From Vicingaceae bacterium (GTDB lineage Bacteria > Bacteroidota > Bacteroidia > Flavobacteriales_E > Vicingaceae): a DNA stretch of 64,000 bases. Every line of letters begins with the position of its first letter. Positions within the stretch are counted from its first letter, which is position 1. Below the pieces are notes generated by a model. The model saw only the letters and a program-made list of their open reading frames with translations. It searched no databases and was not told the origin of the DNA. Where the stretch lies: positions 190,549 to 254,548 of the forward strand of contig BPHE01000003.1 of NCBI GenBank assembly GCA_026003395.1, written 5' to 3'. Shown here in pieces: positions 1 through 8,120 of the stretch. The position numbers were made by a program, and so were the translations under genes.

Positions 1-759
1 AAGTGGTTTTTGACGGTTTATATTTTTCAAATAAAAAATCGAACCCGGATAAGGAGACAAACCCAAAATTTTACGATATGCCGGCAATAGTCCGTTTTTC
101 CAATCGATTACGCAATCGCGGGTATAAATTTTAGGTGCTTTTTTCAAGGTCTCATCGAAGGTGATCTGAGGTTTTGGTTTTATTGTATTTTTTTCAATTC
201 CCTTTAAAGTTTCTACCAACAATAACCCTCCTTTATTCATCAACACATCATGCAATTGTCCGGCAGTCATTCCGGGACTGATAAAGACCTCTTCCTGCAT
301 GAGTATATCTCCGGTGTCAATGTTATCATTGATAAAAAAAGTGGTTACTCCGGTTTTCTTTTCTCCATTGATGATAACCCAATTGATAGGTGCCGCCCCC
401 CGGTATTGAGGCAACAATGATGCATGAAGGTTGATTGTCCCGATACGGGGAATTTTCCAAATAACCCCGGGCAATTTTTTGAAAGCGACTACTACAATTA
501 AGTCCGGATTAAGTTGTTGTAATTTTTCTACCAATGCGGGATCGGTCAAGTTTTCATATTGCCAAACCGGAATCCCATATTCTTGTGCTTTTATTTTAAC
601 TTCCGGAGCTTTAAGTTTCAATCCTCTACCGGCAGGTTTGTCGGGGGGAGTAACCACGGCCTCCGGCTTAAAACCGTGTTTTAAAAGTATTTCCAACACA
701 CCTGCAGCAAAAGCAGGCGTGCCCATATAAACCCATTTTAAATTTTTTTCGGTTGCCAT
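1..759 (-). CDS. fmt: Methionyl-tRNA formyltransferase (3' end outside window)
   Basis: Formylates the methionyl group of initiator tRNA using 10-formyl-tetrahydrofolate, in the cytoplasm. The reading frame opens at the ATG at 759 (MATEKNLKWVYMGTP...) and stays open to the window edge, giving 253 residues; family members have about 310, so roughly 60 C-terminal residues lie outside. Visible signatures are the N-terminal YMGTPAFA nucleotide-fold strand, PPDKPAGRG, the formyl-folate motif NLHASLLPQYRGAAPI and the catalytic Asp in NIDTGDIL. Its first 22 bases overlap the end of the MATE gene, so the two are probably co-transcribed. The family assignment is firm; only the C-terminal domain is unseen. 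Confidence 0.95.
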   Translation of the reverse strand, partial: MATEKNLKWVYMGTPAFAAGVLEILLKHGFKPEAVVTPPDKPAGRGLKLKAPEVKIKAQEYGIPVWQYENLTDPALVEKLQQLNPDLIVVVAFKKLPGVIWKIPRIGTINLHASLLPQYRGAAPINWVIINGEKKTGVTTFFINDNIDTGDILMQEEVFISPGMTAGQLHDVLMNKGGLLLVETLKGIEKNTIKPKPQITFDETLKKAPKIYTRDCVIDWKNGLLPAYRKILGLSPYPGSIFYLKNINRQKPL

Positions 760-2060
760 CTTATTTTTTTTAAAAAATAAAAACACAATGCCGCAAAAAT
801 GCCAAAATATATCCATTCACTCATCCATGCATGCGTAACATTGCCTCCTAAACGGAAAATGATTATCCAGGCACTTGTGATGTAAATCAATATACTAATC
901 AATTCTATGAAAAACGCCTGCTTGGTATAACCCAATCCTGCAATTGCCTGATAAAAATTGGTAGACACAGAAAAAATAAAAAAAGCCCCCCCTATTACCC
1001 AAAGTACGGGCTTAGTCATTTCTATAAGCTCAGGCATGGTAGTATATTGTGACACGATAAACTCACCTCCAAACAATAGAACGATTATTGACAGTATGTT
1101 CCAAACCCAACTCAAGTTTAATGCAGAACGTAAAATCGATGAGATTTTTGATAAGTCACCCGAACCGGAAAGGTTTGCCGTCAATGTATTGACTGCTATA
1201 GAAATGGAAAAAACAGGTATCATAAAAAACATATACAAGCTGCGGACAATATGCGAAACTGCAAGTGATTTCCAATCGATGTGCTCGACGAAGTTAAAAA
1301 ACAAATACCAGGCACCCATAGCTACCGAACCTTGCATGATCAATGGCAAAGAAACATTAAAAATGGTCTTGAAACAGGTCCATTTATATCGAAATTTACG
1401 ATACCATGGATATTTTTCTGAAAAAAACTTCCTGTAAAATGTCCAAAGTAAAATCAATCCGGCAATTTCGGACAATACCGAAGCAATGGCTGCGCCTTGC
1501 AAACCCCATCCTTTCCAATGGCCAAATCCAAAAATGAAAATATAATCAAGGATAATATTTAACCCAACAGAAATGGTTGTGGCAATGGAGATGATTTTGG
1601 TTTTTTGAATGGCTGTATAAAAAGAGTGAAAAAGCATGGAAACGACAACAGGCAGTAATCCCCAAATTCTGTATCGAATAAACAAAACGGATTGGCCGGC
1701 AATAAAATCCGAACTATTGAGATGAAATGCCATCACTTTAAAAAAGAATAAAACAAAAATGATTATGCAAATGGCCAAAACCAATAAAACAGCAAATCCA
1801 TGTTGAAAATATTCCGGAATTTCTTGCGGTTTATTTTCTCCCAATCTTCGTGACATGATGATTTGAATGCCATTGGAGAGGCCTGCCAATGAGTAAACAA
1901 CAAAAAAATAAAACAATGCTGCGTTGCCGGCAGCTGCCATCACTTGCTCATCAAACCTGGCAAGAAACACCGTATCGGCCAATTGCAAAAGTGCTGTGGA
2001 GAAACCACTGATGGTCAGAGGCCATGCTATGTTTAAAATTTGCCGTACATTATTCTTCAT
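738..2060 (-). CDS. MATE family efflux transporter
   Basis: A 440-residue integral membrane protein with about twelve hydrophobic helices arranged as two related halves, the usual size for the multidrug and toxic-compound extrusion family. These proteins export organic cations or drugs in exchange for Na+ or H+ across the inner membrane. The N-terminus (LNIAWPLTISGFSTALLQL, then DTVFLARF) matches the conserved first helix and loop of MATE proteins. The substrate cannot be inferred. The gene sits 7 bases downstream of the RlmI-like methyltransferase and overlaps fmt, suggesting a three-gene leftward transcription unit without an obvious functional link. Confidence 0.9.
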   Translation of the reverse strand: MKNNVRQILNIAWPLTISGFSTALLQLADTVFLARFDEQVMAAAGNAALFYFFVVYSLAGLSNGIQIIMSRRLGENKPQEIPEYFQHGFAVLLVLAICIIIFVLFFFKVMAFHLNSSDFIAGQSVLFIRYRIWGLLPVVVSMLFHSFYTAIQKTKIISIATTISVGLNIILDYIFIFGFGHWKGWGLQGAAIASVLSEIAGLILLWTFYRKFFSEKYPWYRKFRYKWTCFKTIFNVSLPLIMQGSVAMGAWYLFFNFVEHIDWKSLAVSHIVRSLYMFFMIPVFSISIAVNTLTANLSGSGDLSKISSILRSALNLSWVWNILSIIVLLFGGEFIVSQYTTMPELIEMTKPVLWVIGGAFFIFSVSTNFYQAIAGLGYTKQAFFIELISILIYITSAWIIIFRLGGNVTHAWMSEWIYFGIFAALCFYFLKKIRWQPKKI

Positions 2061-2067
2061 AGCTTTG

Positions 2068-3249
2068 TCATGAAAACGGTTTCTTGTAAATTAACAATCC
2101 TTTTAAATAGGACCCTTCAGGATGAAAAATATTCACCGGATGGTCGGATGATTGGTGTAATCTTTTGAGAATAACCGCGGGTGTTTTTGCCTCAATGGCA
2201 GCCGCACGCAAAATATCTTCGAACATTGCATTGCTGATGGCTTGAGAGCATGAAAATGTAAAAAGCAAACCTCCGGTCATTAATTTTTTCAGGGCGATGG
2301 CATTTATGCGTTTATATGCAACATAGGCCTGATGACGGGCTTTATGATTTTTGGCAAAAGCCGGTGGATCCAATATAATCAAATCATAAAAACTTTCGGG
2401 AATTTCTTTTAACCAATCCATCACGTCGGCTTCAATAATTTGTCCTTTCATTTCAAAATGATTGACAGCAATATTTTCTTTGACTAATTGCAAAGCTGCC
2501 TTTGAGATATCCACCGAATCGACCAAAGATGCCCCCCCTGCCAAAGCCGCCACAGTAAAGCCACCTGTGTATGAAAAAGCATTCAACACCTTTCTATTTT
2601 CTGACATTTCCCTAACAAGTTGGCGATTATTACGTTGGTCAATAAAAAATCCTGTTTTTTGCCCATCCACCGGATCAACAAAAAATTTCAATCCATTTTC
2701 CCTGACCGGAACTTTACCCGGATTTTTACCTTTTACAATTTTTGCACGACTTGAAGGATCTGCAGGTAAATGTTGATGAACCACCGTGTGAACAAATGGT
2801 AAGTTTGAAAAAATGGCATCAGTAATTTCATTGATATAGCGGTCAGGCCCATTGATATGTGATTGCAAAACCACCACATGATCATATACATCGACAATAA
2901 GCCCGGGACAACCGTCACCTTCACCATGTATCAAACGAAAAGCATTTGTTTCATCAGAAGGCAGTCCCAACAATTTTCGCAATGCGACGGCTTCGCCGAT
3001 CTTTTTCTGAAAAATTTCTCCGGGTTGTTGTTCTTCATTCAAGAAATCATAAATGCGTATGCTGATAGATCCTGACTTTTGAAAAAAACCCGAACCCAAC
3101 CATTTTTCGTCATAAGAAAAAACTTTTACCCAATCGCCATCGTCAATATCCCCTTCTATTTTTTGAATAGCGCCGGAAAAAACCCACGGGTGAAAGCGAA
3201 ACAATGATTGCGATTTGCCTTTTTTAAGGATAATTTTTTTGTCTAACAT
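2068..3249 (-). CDS. rlmI: Class I rRNA methyltransferase, RlmI (YccW) family
   Basis: Predicted SAM-dependent 23S rRNA cytosine-5 methyltransferase. The protein has an N-terminal PUA domain (KSQSLFRFHPWVFSGAI), a central linker domain, and a C-terminal Rossmann methyltransferase with GFFIDQRNNR, the SAM-binding VLNAFSYTGGFT, and the motif IV catalytic loop DPPAFAKN. A Cys in FTFSCSQ corresponds to the position of the catalytic cysteine of the family. I chose the ATG at 3249 (MLDKKIILKKGK), which gives the family's usual N-terminus; an ATG at 3264 would add five residues. It is divergent from tyrS. Which cytosine is modified is inferred only from family membership. Confidence 0.88.
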   Translation of the reverse strand: MLDKKIILKKGKSQSLFRFHPWVFSGAIQKIEGDIDDGDWVKVFSYDEKWLGSGFFQKSGSISIRIYDFLNEEQQPGEIFQKKIGEAVALRKLLGLPSDETNAFRLIHGEGDGCPGLIVDVYDHVVVLQSHINGPDRYINEITDAIFSNLPFVHTVVHQHLPADPSSRAKIVKGKNPGKVPVRENGLKFFVDPVDGQKTGFFIDQRNNRQLVREMSENRKVLNAFSYTGGFTVAALAGGASLVDSVDISKAALQLVKENIAVNHFEMKGQIIEADVMDWLKEIPESFYDLIILDPPAFAKNHKARHQAYVAYKRINAIALKKLMTGGLLFTFSCSQAISNAMFEDILRAAAIEAKTPAVILKRLHQSSDHPVNIFHPEGSYLKGLLIYKKPFS

Positions 3250-3267
3250 GGTTAAAATAAACAATGA

Positions 3268-3299
3268 TTTAAATGTTCAACAGGTTTGAGTTATATTTG
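3268..3299 (+). promoter_or_regulatory. Bacteroidota-type promoter of tyrS
   Basis: A TATATTTG box at 3292-3299 matches the Bacteroidota -7 consensus TAnnTTTG. Twenty bases upstream lies TTTA (3268-3271), three of four matches to the -33 TTTG element. The tyrS ATG follows 20 bases after the box. Confidence 0.5.
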
Positions 3300-3319
3300 C
3301 ACGGCAAAAAAACGAAAAA

Positions 3320-4588
3320 ATGGACTTCATAGAAGAATTGACCTGGAGAGGCATGTTGCAAGAAATGGTGCCCGGTACAAAAGAGTGGTTAAAAGATACA
3401 CCCCGCAAAGGTTATATAGGTTTTGACCCTACTGCCGATTCTCTGCATATAGGCAGTTTGTCTCAAATCATCACGTTGATTCACTTTCAAAGGCATGGAC
3501 ACATTCCGGTGGTATTGATTGGAGGAGCCACGGGTATGATCGGCGACCCTACAGGGAAAAAACAAGAAAGACCATTGCTCACAGAAGACGAAATACGCCA
3601 TAATGCCGAATGTATCCGCAAACAATTAGAAAAGTTTATTGATTTCGACCAAGGTAAAGCGATGATGGTAAATAACTACGACTGGTTCAAAGACATGCGT
3701 CTCATCGATTTTATCCGGGATATTGGGAAACATATTACCATCAATTACATGATCTCAAAAGAATCTGTGAAAACGCGGATGGAATATGGCCTATCTTTTA
3801 CAGAATTTACATATCAACTCATTCAAGGATTCGACTTCCTTTATTTGAGCCGTCATTACGATTGCTACATGCAAATGGGAGGATCTGACCAATGGGGCAA
3901 CATAACAACCGGACTTGAATTAATCAGACGCTTGGATCAAAAAGACGCTTATGCACTTGTGACTCATCTTATTACCAAAAGCGATGGCAACAAATTTGGG
4001 AAAACCGAACAAGGCAATGTGTGGTTAGACAGGACAAAAACATCGCCATATAAATTTTATCAATTTTGGATCAATCTGAGCGACGAAGATGCTGCCAAAA
4101 TGATTAAAATTTTCACTTTATTGCCACAGGAAGAAATTTCCCCCTTGATTGATGAGCATTTTCAATCTCCGGAAAAAAGAATTTTACAAAAAAAACTGGC
4201 CGAAGAAATAACCTGTTTGGTTCATTCTAAAGAGGACTTTCTGGAAGCACGTCAAGCATCTGAAATTTTATTTGGAAAAGAACCCATAGAAGCATTGCAA
4301 AAAATGAACGATCAATTGATAGAAGAAATTTTTGAAGGCATTCCGGTCTTTGAGGTTCCTCTAAATGAACTGGAAAACGTTATCCCGGCACCGGATTTTC
4401 TTGCCGTCTACACCAAAATATTTTCATCTAAAGGAGAAGCAAGACGGATGTTGCAGAGTGGAGCCGTATCCGTCAATAAGCAAAAAATCACCCCGGAAAC
4501 TAAATTTGACACAAGTATGCTACTGAAAAACAAGTATATTTTAATTCAAAAAGGTAAAAAAAATTACTTTCTTGTAAAAGTTCATTGA
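3320..4588 (+). CDS. tyrS: Tyrosyl-tRNA synthetase
   Basis: Charges tRNA-Tyr with tyrosine. The 422-residue protein has the class I HIGH signature as HIGS (residues 43-46), the TyrRS tyrosine pocket strand GGSDQWGNITTG, and the second signature loop KFGKT (225-229), followed by a helical linker and a C-terminal S4 RNA-binding domain (about 355-420, with GEARRMLQSGAVSVNKQK). The length is normal for a bacterial TyrRS. It starts 20 bases after a good -7 box and is transcribed away from the RlmI-like gene. No anomalies seen. Confidence 0.97.
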   Translation: MDFIEELTWRGMLQEMVPGTKEWLKDTPRKGYIGFDPTADSLHIGSLSQIITLIHFQRHGHIPVVLIGGATGMIGDPTGKKQERPLLTEDEIRHNAECIRKQLEKFIDFDQGKAMMVNNYDWFKDMRLIDFIRDIGKHITINYMISKESVKTRMEYGLSFTEFTYQLIQGFDFLYLSRHYDCYMQMGGSDQWGNITTGLELIRRLDQKDAYALVTHLITKSDGNKFGKTEQGNVWLDRTKTSPYKFYQFWINLSDEDAAKMIKIFTLLPQEEISPLIDEHFQSPEKRILQKKLAEEITCLVHSKEDFLEARQASEILFGKEPIEALQKMNDQLIEEIFEGIPVFEVPLNELENVIPAPDFLAVYTKIFSSKGEARRMLQSGAVSVNKQKITPETKFDTSMLLKNKYILIQKGKKNYFLVKVH

Positions 4589-4632
4589 TAAATTTTTCAT
4601 TGCAATAAAAAGGTAACAGAATTAACCATTTG

Positions 4633-6513
4633 ATGAACAGTTTCATTTCAAAATTTACGCTTCCACGATACAGTAAGCAAATGCTCGCCCAATGGTTGTT
4701 GTGGATTATTATTTTTTTCATTGGGCGGCTGTTTTTTTATCTTACAGGATTTCATTTTTTTCAAGAAACCGGTTATAGAGAAATTTTACAGGCGTTTATA
4801 AAGGGATTTAAACTTGATTTGGCTGCAGCTGCCTATTTCAGCATAATTCCTTGGCTCATTTTCTTTATTTATCAATGGCTACCCAATGAATTATGGATTA
4901 AAGCAGTTACTTTATGGAATTTTGTGGTATTTTCGCTTTATGCCGTTTTGATCACTGCTGAAATTCCTCTTTATAAAGAATGGCAAACTAAAGCCAACTA
5001 CAAAGCAATTACTTATCTCGACAGATTGGGAGAAGGCATTTCATCACTAACGACTCTCCATACAATTGTTTTGATTTTGTTTTGCTTAGCACTTATCGTT
5101 TTTTTTTATTACTTGCAACATAAACTCCTGCGACAAAAAAAGACCGGCACAAAAAAAACTAAATGGACCGTCATTGCAGAATGGGTGCTGTGGTTGATCT
5201 TAATCCCTATAACCGGGCGTGGAGGTTTGCAACAAATACCATTACAGGTAAGCGATGCGTTTTTTTCAAAAAACATGCATATCAATTACCTCGCCGTAAA
5301 TTCATTTTGGCATCTTGGCAGCAGCATCCTCGAAAATATGGAAATTTCAGGAAAAAATCCATATACATACCTCCCTCCCGGCAAAGCCCATACTATTGTA
5401 AGTGAATTATATAAGAACAAAGGACAATCGCCGGATATATTAAACACTCATCAACCCAACATAGTGTTAATCATCCTGGAAGGATGGTCGGCAGATTTAA
5501 TCGAACCTTTGGGCGGATATCCCGGCGTTACTCCCAATTTTAACCGACTGGCAAAAGAAGGCATATTATTCTATAAATGCTATGCTTCCGGAGACCGTTC
5601 GGATCAAGGAATAACTGCCATTTTAAGCGGCTTTCCTGCCCAACCGGTTACTTCCATCATATCTCAACCATCTAAATACCATGGTTTGCCGGATTTTTTA
5701 AAATCACTGAAAAAAAAGAATTATTATGGTTCTTTCATGTTTGGTGGCCAATTAAGTTATGGCAATATAAAAAGTTATCTTTACTCCGTACCATGGGATA
5801 CAATACTTGACATAGAAAGTTTTCCTGCAGAATGGGCTACTTCCAAATTGGGCATTCCGGACGAGATTATGTTCAGAGAATTTTTACATCATACCGGCCA
5901 ACTCCCCCAACCCTTTGTATCGGCTTTTTTCAATTTGTCATCACATGCGCCTTACGACATACCGCGTCCTTACATTCATCATTGGGGCACAAACGAAGAT
6001 GGATATGTCAATGGTGTGTGGTATGCCGATAGTTGTTTGGGAGAATTTTTTAAAGCTGCAAAGCAACAAAAATGGTATGATCAAACATTGTTTGTGATCG
6101 TATCGGACCATGGGCATAACTCTCCCAAAAACCACCCTTTTGTTGTGCCGGAATACAGAAAAATACCCTTTTTAATATACGGACCGACAATTAAAAGTGA
6201 CTGGCAAGGCAAGATGATTTTTAAAACCGTTTCACAAACCGATGTTGCTTTCACCATATTAAACCAACTGGGATTGAAAGACACTTCCTTTAAATGGAGC
6301 AGAGATGTTTTAGACACTATCAACCCGGGATTTGCATTTTATACATTCCCTTCAGGATTTGGTTGGGTAGAAGACAGTGGGTATGTTGTTTATGACCATG
6401 TTTTACAAAAAATCACATATAACCATGCCAAAGATTCTGCACATTTAAATGAAATGACGTTGAAGGGCAAGGCATATTTGCAAACCTTATTTGACACTTA
6501 CCTAAGCTATTGA
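4633..6513 (+). CDS. LTA synthase family / sulfatase-like membrane phosphotransferase
   Basis: A 626-residue inner-membrane protein with about five N-terminal transmembrane helices (residues 1-200) and a large extracytoplasmic alkaline-phosphatase-fold domain from about residue 275 (NIVLIILEGWSADLIEP). The metal and nucleophile region reads GDRSDQG near residues 320-326, and the second metal site is SDHGHN (D492 onward). LtaS relatives transfer phosphoglycerol or similar groups; in Gram-negative bacteria they usually modify lipid-linked glycans, so the true substrate is unknown. The start is the ATG at 4633; a TTG lies directly before it. The gene is 44 bases downstream of tyrS. Confidence 0.85.
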   Translation: MNSFISKFTLPRYSKQMLAQWLLWIIIFFIGRLFFYLTGFHFFQETGYREILQAFIKGFKLDLAAAAYFSIIPWLIFFIYQWLPNELWIKAVTLWNFVVFSLYAVLITAEIPLYKEWQTKANYKAITYLDRLGEGISSLTTLHTIVLILFCLALIVFFYYLQHKLLRQKKTGTKKTKWTVIAEWVLWLILIPITGRGGLQQIPLQVSDAFFSKNMHINYLAVNSFWHLGSSILENMEISGKNPYTYLPPGKAHTIVSELYKNKGQSPDILNTHQPNIVLIILEGWSADLIEPLGGYPGVTPNFNRLAKEGILFYKCYASGDRSDQGITAILSGFPAQPVTSIISQPSKYHGLPDFLKSLKKKNYYGSFMFGGQLSYGNIKSYLYSVPWDTILDIESFPAEWATSKLGIPDEIMFREFLHHTGQLPQPFVSAFFNLSSHAPYDIPRPYIHHWGTNEDGYVNGVWYADSCLGEFFKAAKQQKWYDQTLFVIVSDHGHNSPKNHPFVVPEYRKIPFLIYGPTIKSDWQGKMIFKTVSQTDVAFTILNQLGLKDTSFKWSRDVLDTINPGFAFYTFPSGFGWVEDSGYVVYDHVLQKITYNHAKDSAHLNEMTLKGKAYLQTLFDTYLSY

Positions 6514-6637
6514 TCGTTTGATTTTGCCATCATTTACAAAGGGCTAATGAAATAGCGAAAATAAATATTGGTAGAAACAAACATGATATATAGCCATTTA
6601 CACTATTTTTACCTCAAAATTTTAAACCGGATTTTTT

Positions 6638-7444
6638 ATGGTAAAAAAAATCACCGAACAAGATTCGCTCTATGACAATCTTGAGAACATGCCCGTAATT
6701 GAGATACTGGAAAACATCAACAAGGAGGATCAAAAAGTTGCCATTTGCGTGGCAGAAGCCATTCCGGCCATTGAAAAATTGATTCAGGCGGCATATCAAA
6801 AAATGTTTCAAGGGGGAAGGCTGTTTTACATTGGCGCAGGCACGAGCGGACGTTTGGGAGTGCTGGATGCTGCCGAATGTCCACCAACCTATGGTGTTGA
6901 TTACAATACCGTAATTGGTATCATTGCAGGTGGAGACCAAGCATTAAGAAGAGCTGTTGAAAATGCCGAAGATGACACCATGCAAGGATGGATCGATTTG
7001 CAAGCATACAATATAAACACAAAAGATTTTGTGATAGGTTTAAGTGCGTCCGGTACAACACCTTATGTAACAGGCACATTGGAACAATGCCGCAAAAACA
7101 ACATCACTACAGGATGCATCACTTGCAACCTAGAAACACCTCTTGCACGATTGGCTGACTATCCGGTAGAAGTGATAGTTGGTCCTGAATTTGTAACCGG
7201 TTCTACCAGAATGAAAGCCGGCACAGCACAAAAACTGGTTTTAAACATGATTTCCACTACATTAATGATAAAATTAGGACATGTCAAAGGCAATAAAATG
7301 ATCGACATGAAGATATCCAATACCAAACTCAAAAATAGAGGCATTGGCATCATCATGCGAGAATTGAATGTTGATGAGAAAGAAGCACAAAAATTATTGG
7401 AAAAATATGGTTCGGTTCGGAAAGTTTTAATTAACAAAAAATAA
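6638..7444 (+). CDS. murQ: N-acetylmuramic acid 6-phosphate etherase
   Basis: Cleaves the lactyl ether of N-acetylmuramic acid 6-phosphate to N-acetylglucosamine 6-phosphate and lactate, a step in cell-wall recycling. The sequence has the SIS-domain phosphosugar loop GAGTSGRLGVLDAAECPPT (from residue 66), the second SIS loop GLSASGTTPYV, and the family motif GPEFVTGSTRMKAGTAQK. At 268 residues it is slightly shorter than the E. coli enzyme of about 298, with the C-terminal helical tail trimmed. It stands alone between the sulfatase and the FKBP gene; no other recycling genes are adjacent. Confidence 0.95.
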   Translation: MVKKITEQDSLYDNLENMPVIEILENINKEDQKVAICVAEAIPAIEKLIQAAYQKMFQGGRLFYIGAGTSGRLGVLDAAECPPTYGVDYNTVIGIIAGGDQALRRAVENAEDDTMQGWIDLQAYNINTKDFVIGLSASGTTPYVTGTLEQCRKNNITTGCITCNLETPLARLADYPVEVIVGPEFVTGSTRMKAGTAQKLVLNMISTTLMIKLGHVKGNKMIDMKISNTKLKNRGIGIIMRELNVDEKEAQKLLEKYGSVRKVLINKK

Positions 7445-7476
7445 TTTGTAAAATGCCACCTATTTACTTAATTTTG
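7445..7476 (+). promoter_or_regulatory. Bacteroidota-type promoter of the FKBP gene
   Basis: TTTG at 7445-7448 and TAATTTTG at 7469-7476 are separated by 20 bases, matching both the -33 and -7 elements of the Bacteroidota primary sigma factor. The downstream ATG is at 7508. Confidence 0.65.
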
Positions 7477-7507
7477 AAAAATATTTAAAAACATAAATTT
7501 TTTTTCT

Positions 7508-7936
7508 ATGAAAACAGTTCAAAACGGAAACACAGTTCAAGTTCATTATGTCGGAATGCTCAGCGATGGCGAAGTATTCGACACTTCAGAAGGAATGGAA
7601 CCGCTGCAATTTGTAGTTGGTGAAAATGCTCTGATTGAAGGTTTTGAAGAAGCCGTTATCGGTATGAAAGAAGGCGAAACCAAAACGGTTACAATTCCCA
7701 GCGATAAAGCCTACGGCCCTGTCATCGAAGAGTTGATTATTGAAGTGCCAAGAGCTCAATTGCCGCAAGGCGATATTGAAATCGGTTCAATGTTAAGCAC
7801 AACCGGTTCGGATGGTGAAGAGATGATTTTTACCGTTACCCGCATAGACGAACAATCTGCCACTTTGGATATGAATCATCCTTTGGCCGGTAAAGATCTT
7901 ACCTTCAAAATTACCATGGTAAAAATATTGGATTAA
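7508..7936 (+). CDS. FKBP-type peptidyl-prolyl cis-trans isomerase (SlyD-like)
   Basis: A 142-residue cytoplasmic peptidyl-prolyl isomerase with no signal peptide. The FKBP core is split by an insert-in-flap chaperone domain as in SlyD: VQVHYVGMLSDGEVFDTSEG, then GFEEAVIGMKEGETKTVTIPSDKAYGP, the flap region, and the closing strand MNHPLAGKDLTFKITMVKIL. It lacks the His-rich metal-binding tail of E. coli SlyD. It has its own promoter and a terminator, so it is monocistronic. It likely assists folding of proline-containing segments; clients are unknown. Confidence 0.93.
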   Translation: MKTVQNGNTVQVHYVGMLSDGEVFDTSEGMEPLQFVVGENALIEGFEEAVIGMKEGETKTVTIPSDKAYGPVIEELIIEVPRAQLPQGDIEIGSMLSTTGSDGEEMIFTVTRIDEQSATLDMNHPLAGKDLTFKITMVKILD

Positions 7937-7959
7937 TAACAAAAAGTTCTTGTCTATTC

Positions 7960-7988
7960 AAGCCGTTCTGTTGAGGAACGGCTTTTTT
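7960..7988 (+). terminator. Rho-independent terminator after the FKBP gene
   Basis: Perfect 9-bp arms AAGCCGTTC (7960-7968) and GAACGGCTT (7976-7984) around a 7-base loop, followed by a T run. It sits 24 bases after the FKBP stop codon. Confidence 0.9.
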
Positions 7989-8120
7989 ATTTATTAAAAT
8001 CCGGGAATCATTCCTGTCGAAGTTGTGTATAATGAAAATTTGCATTTTTTATTAGTCCTGCTTCGTTGACCACGTTATCATTTAACAGTTAAATGTTAAT
8101 TTTACGGCTCAAATAAAATC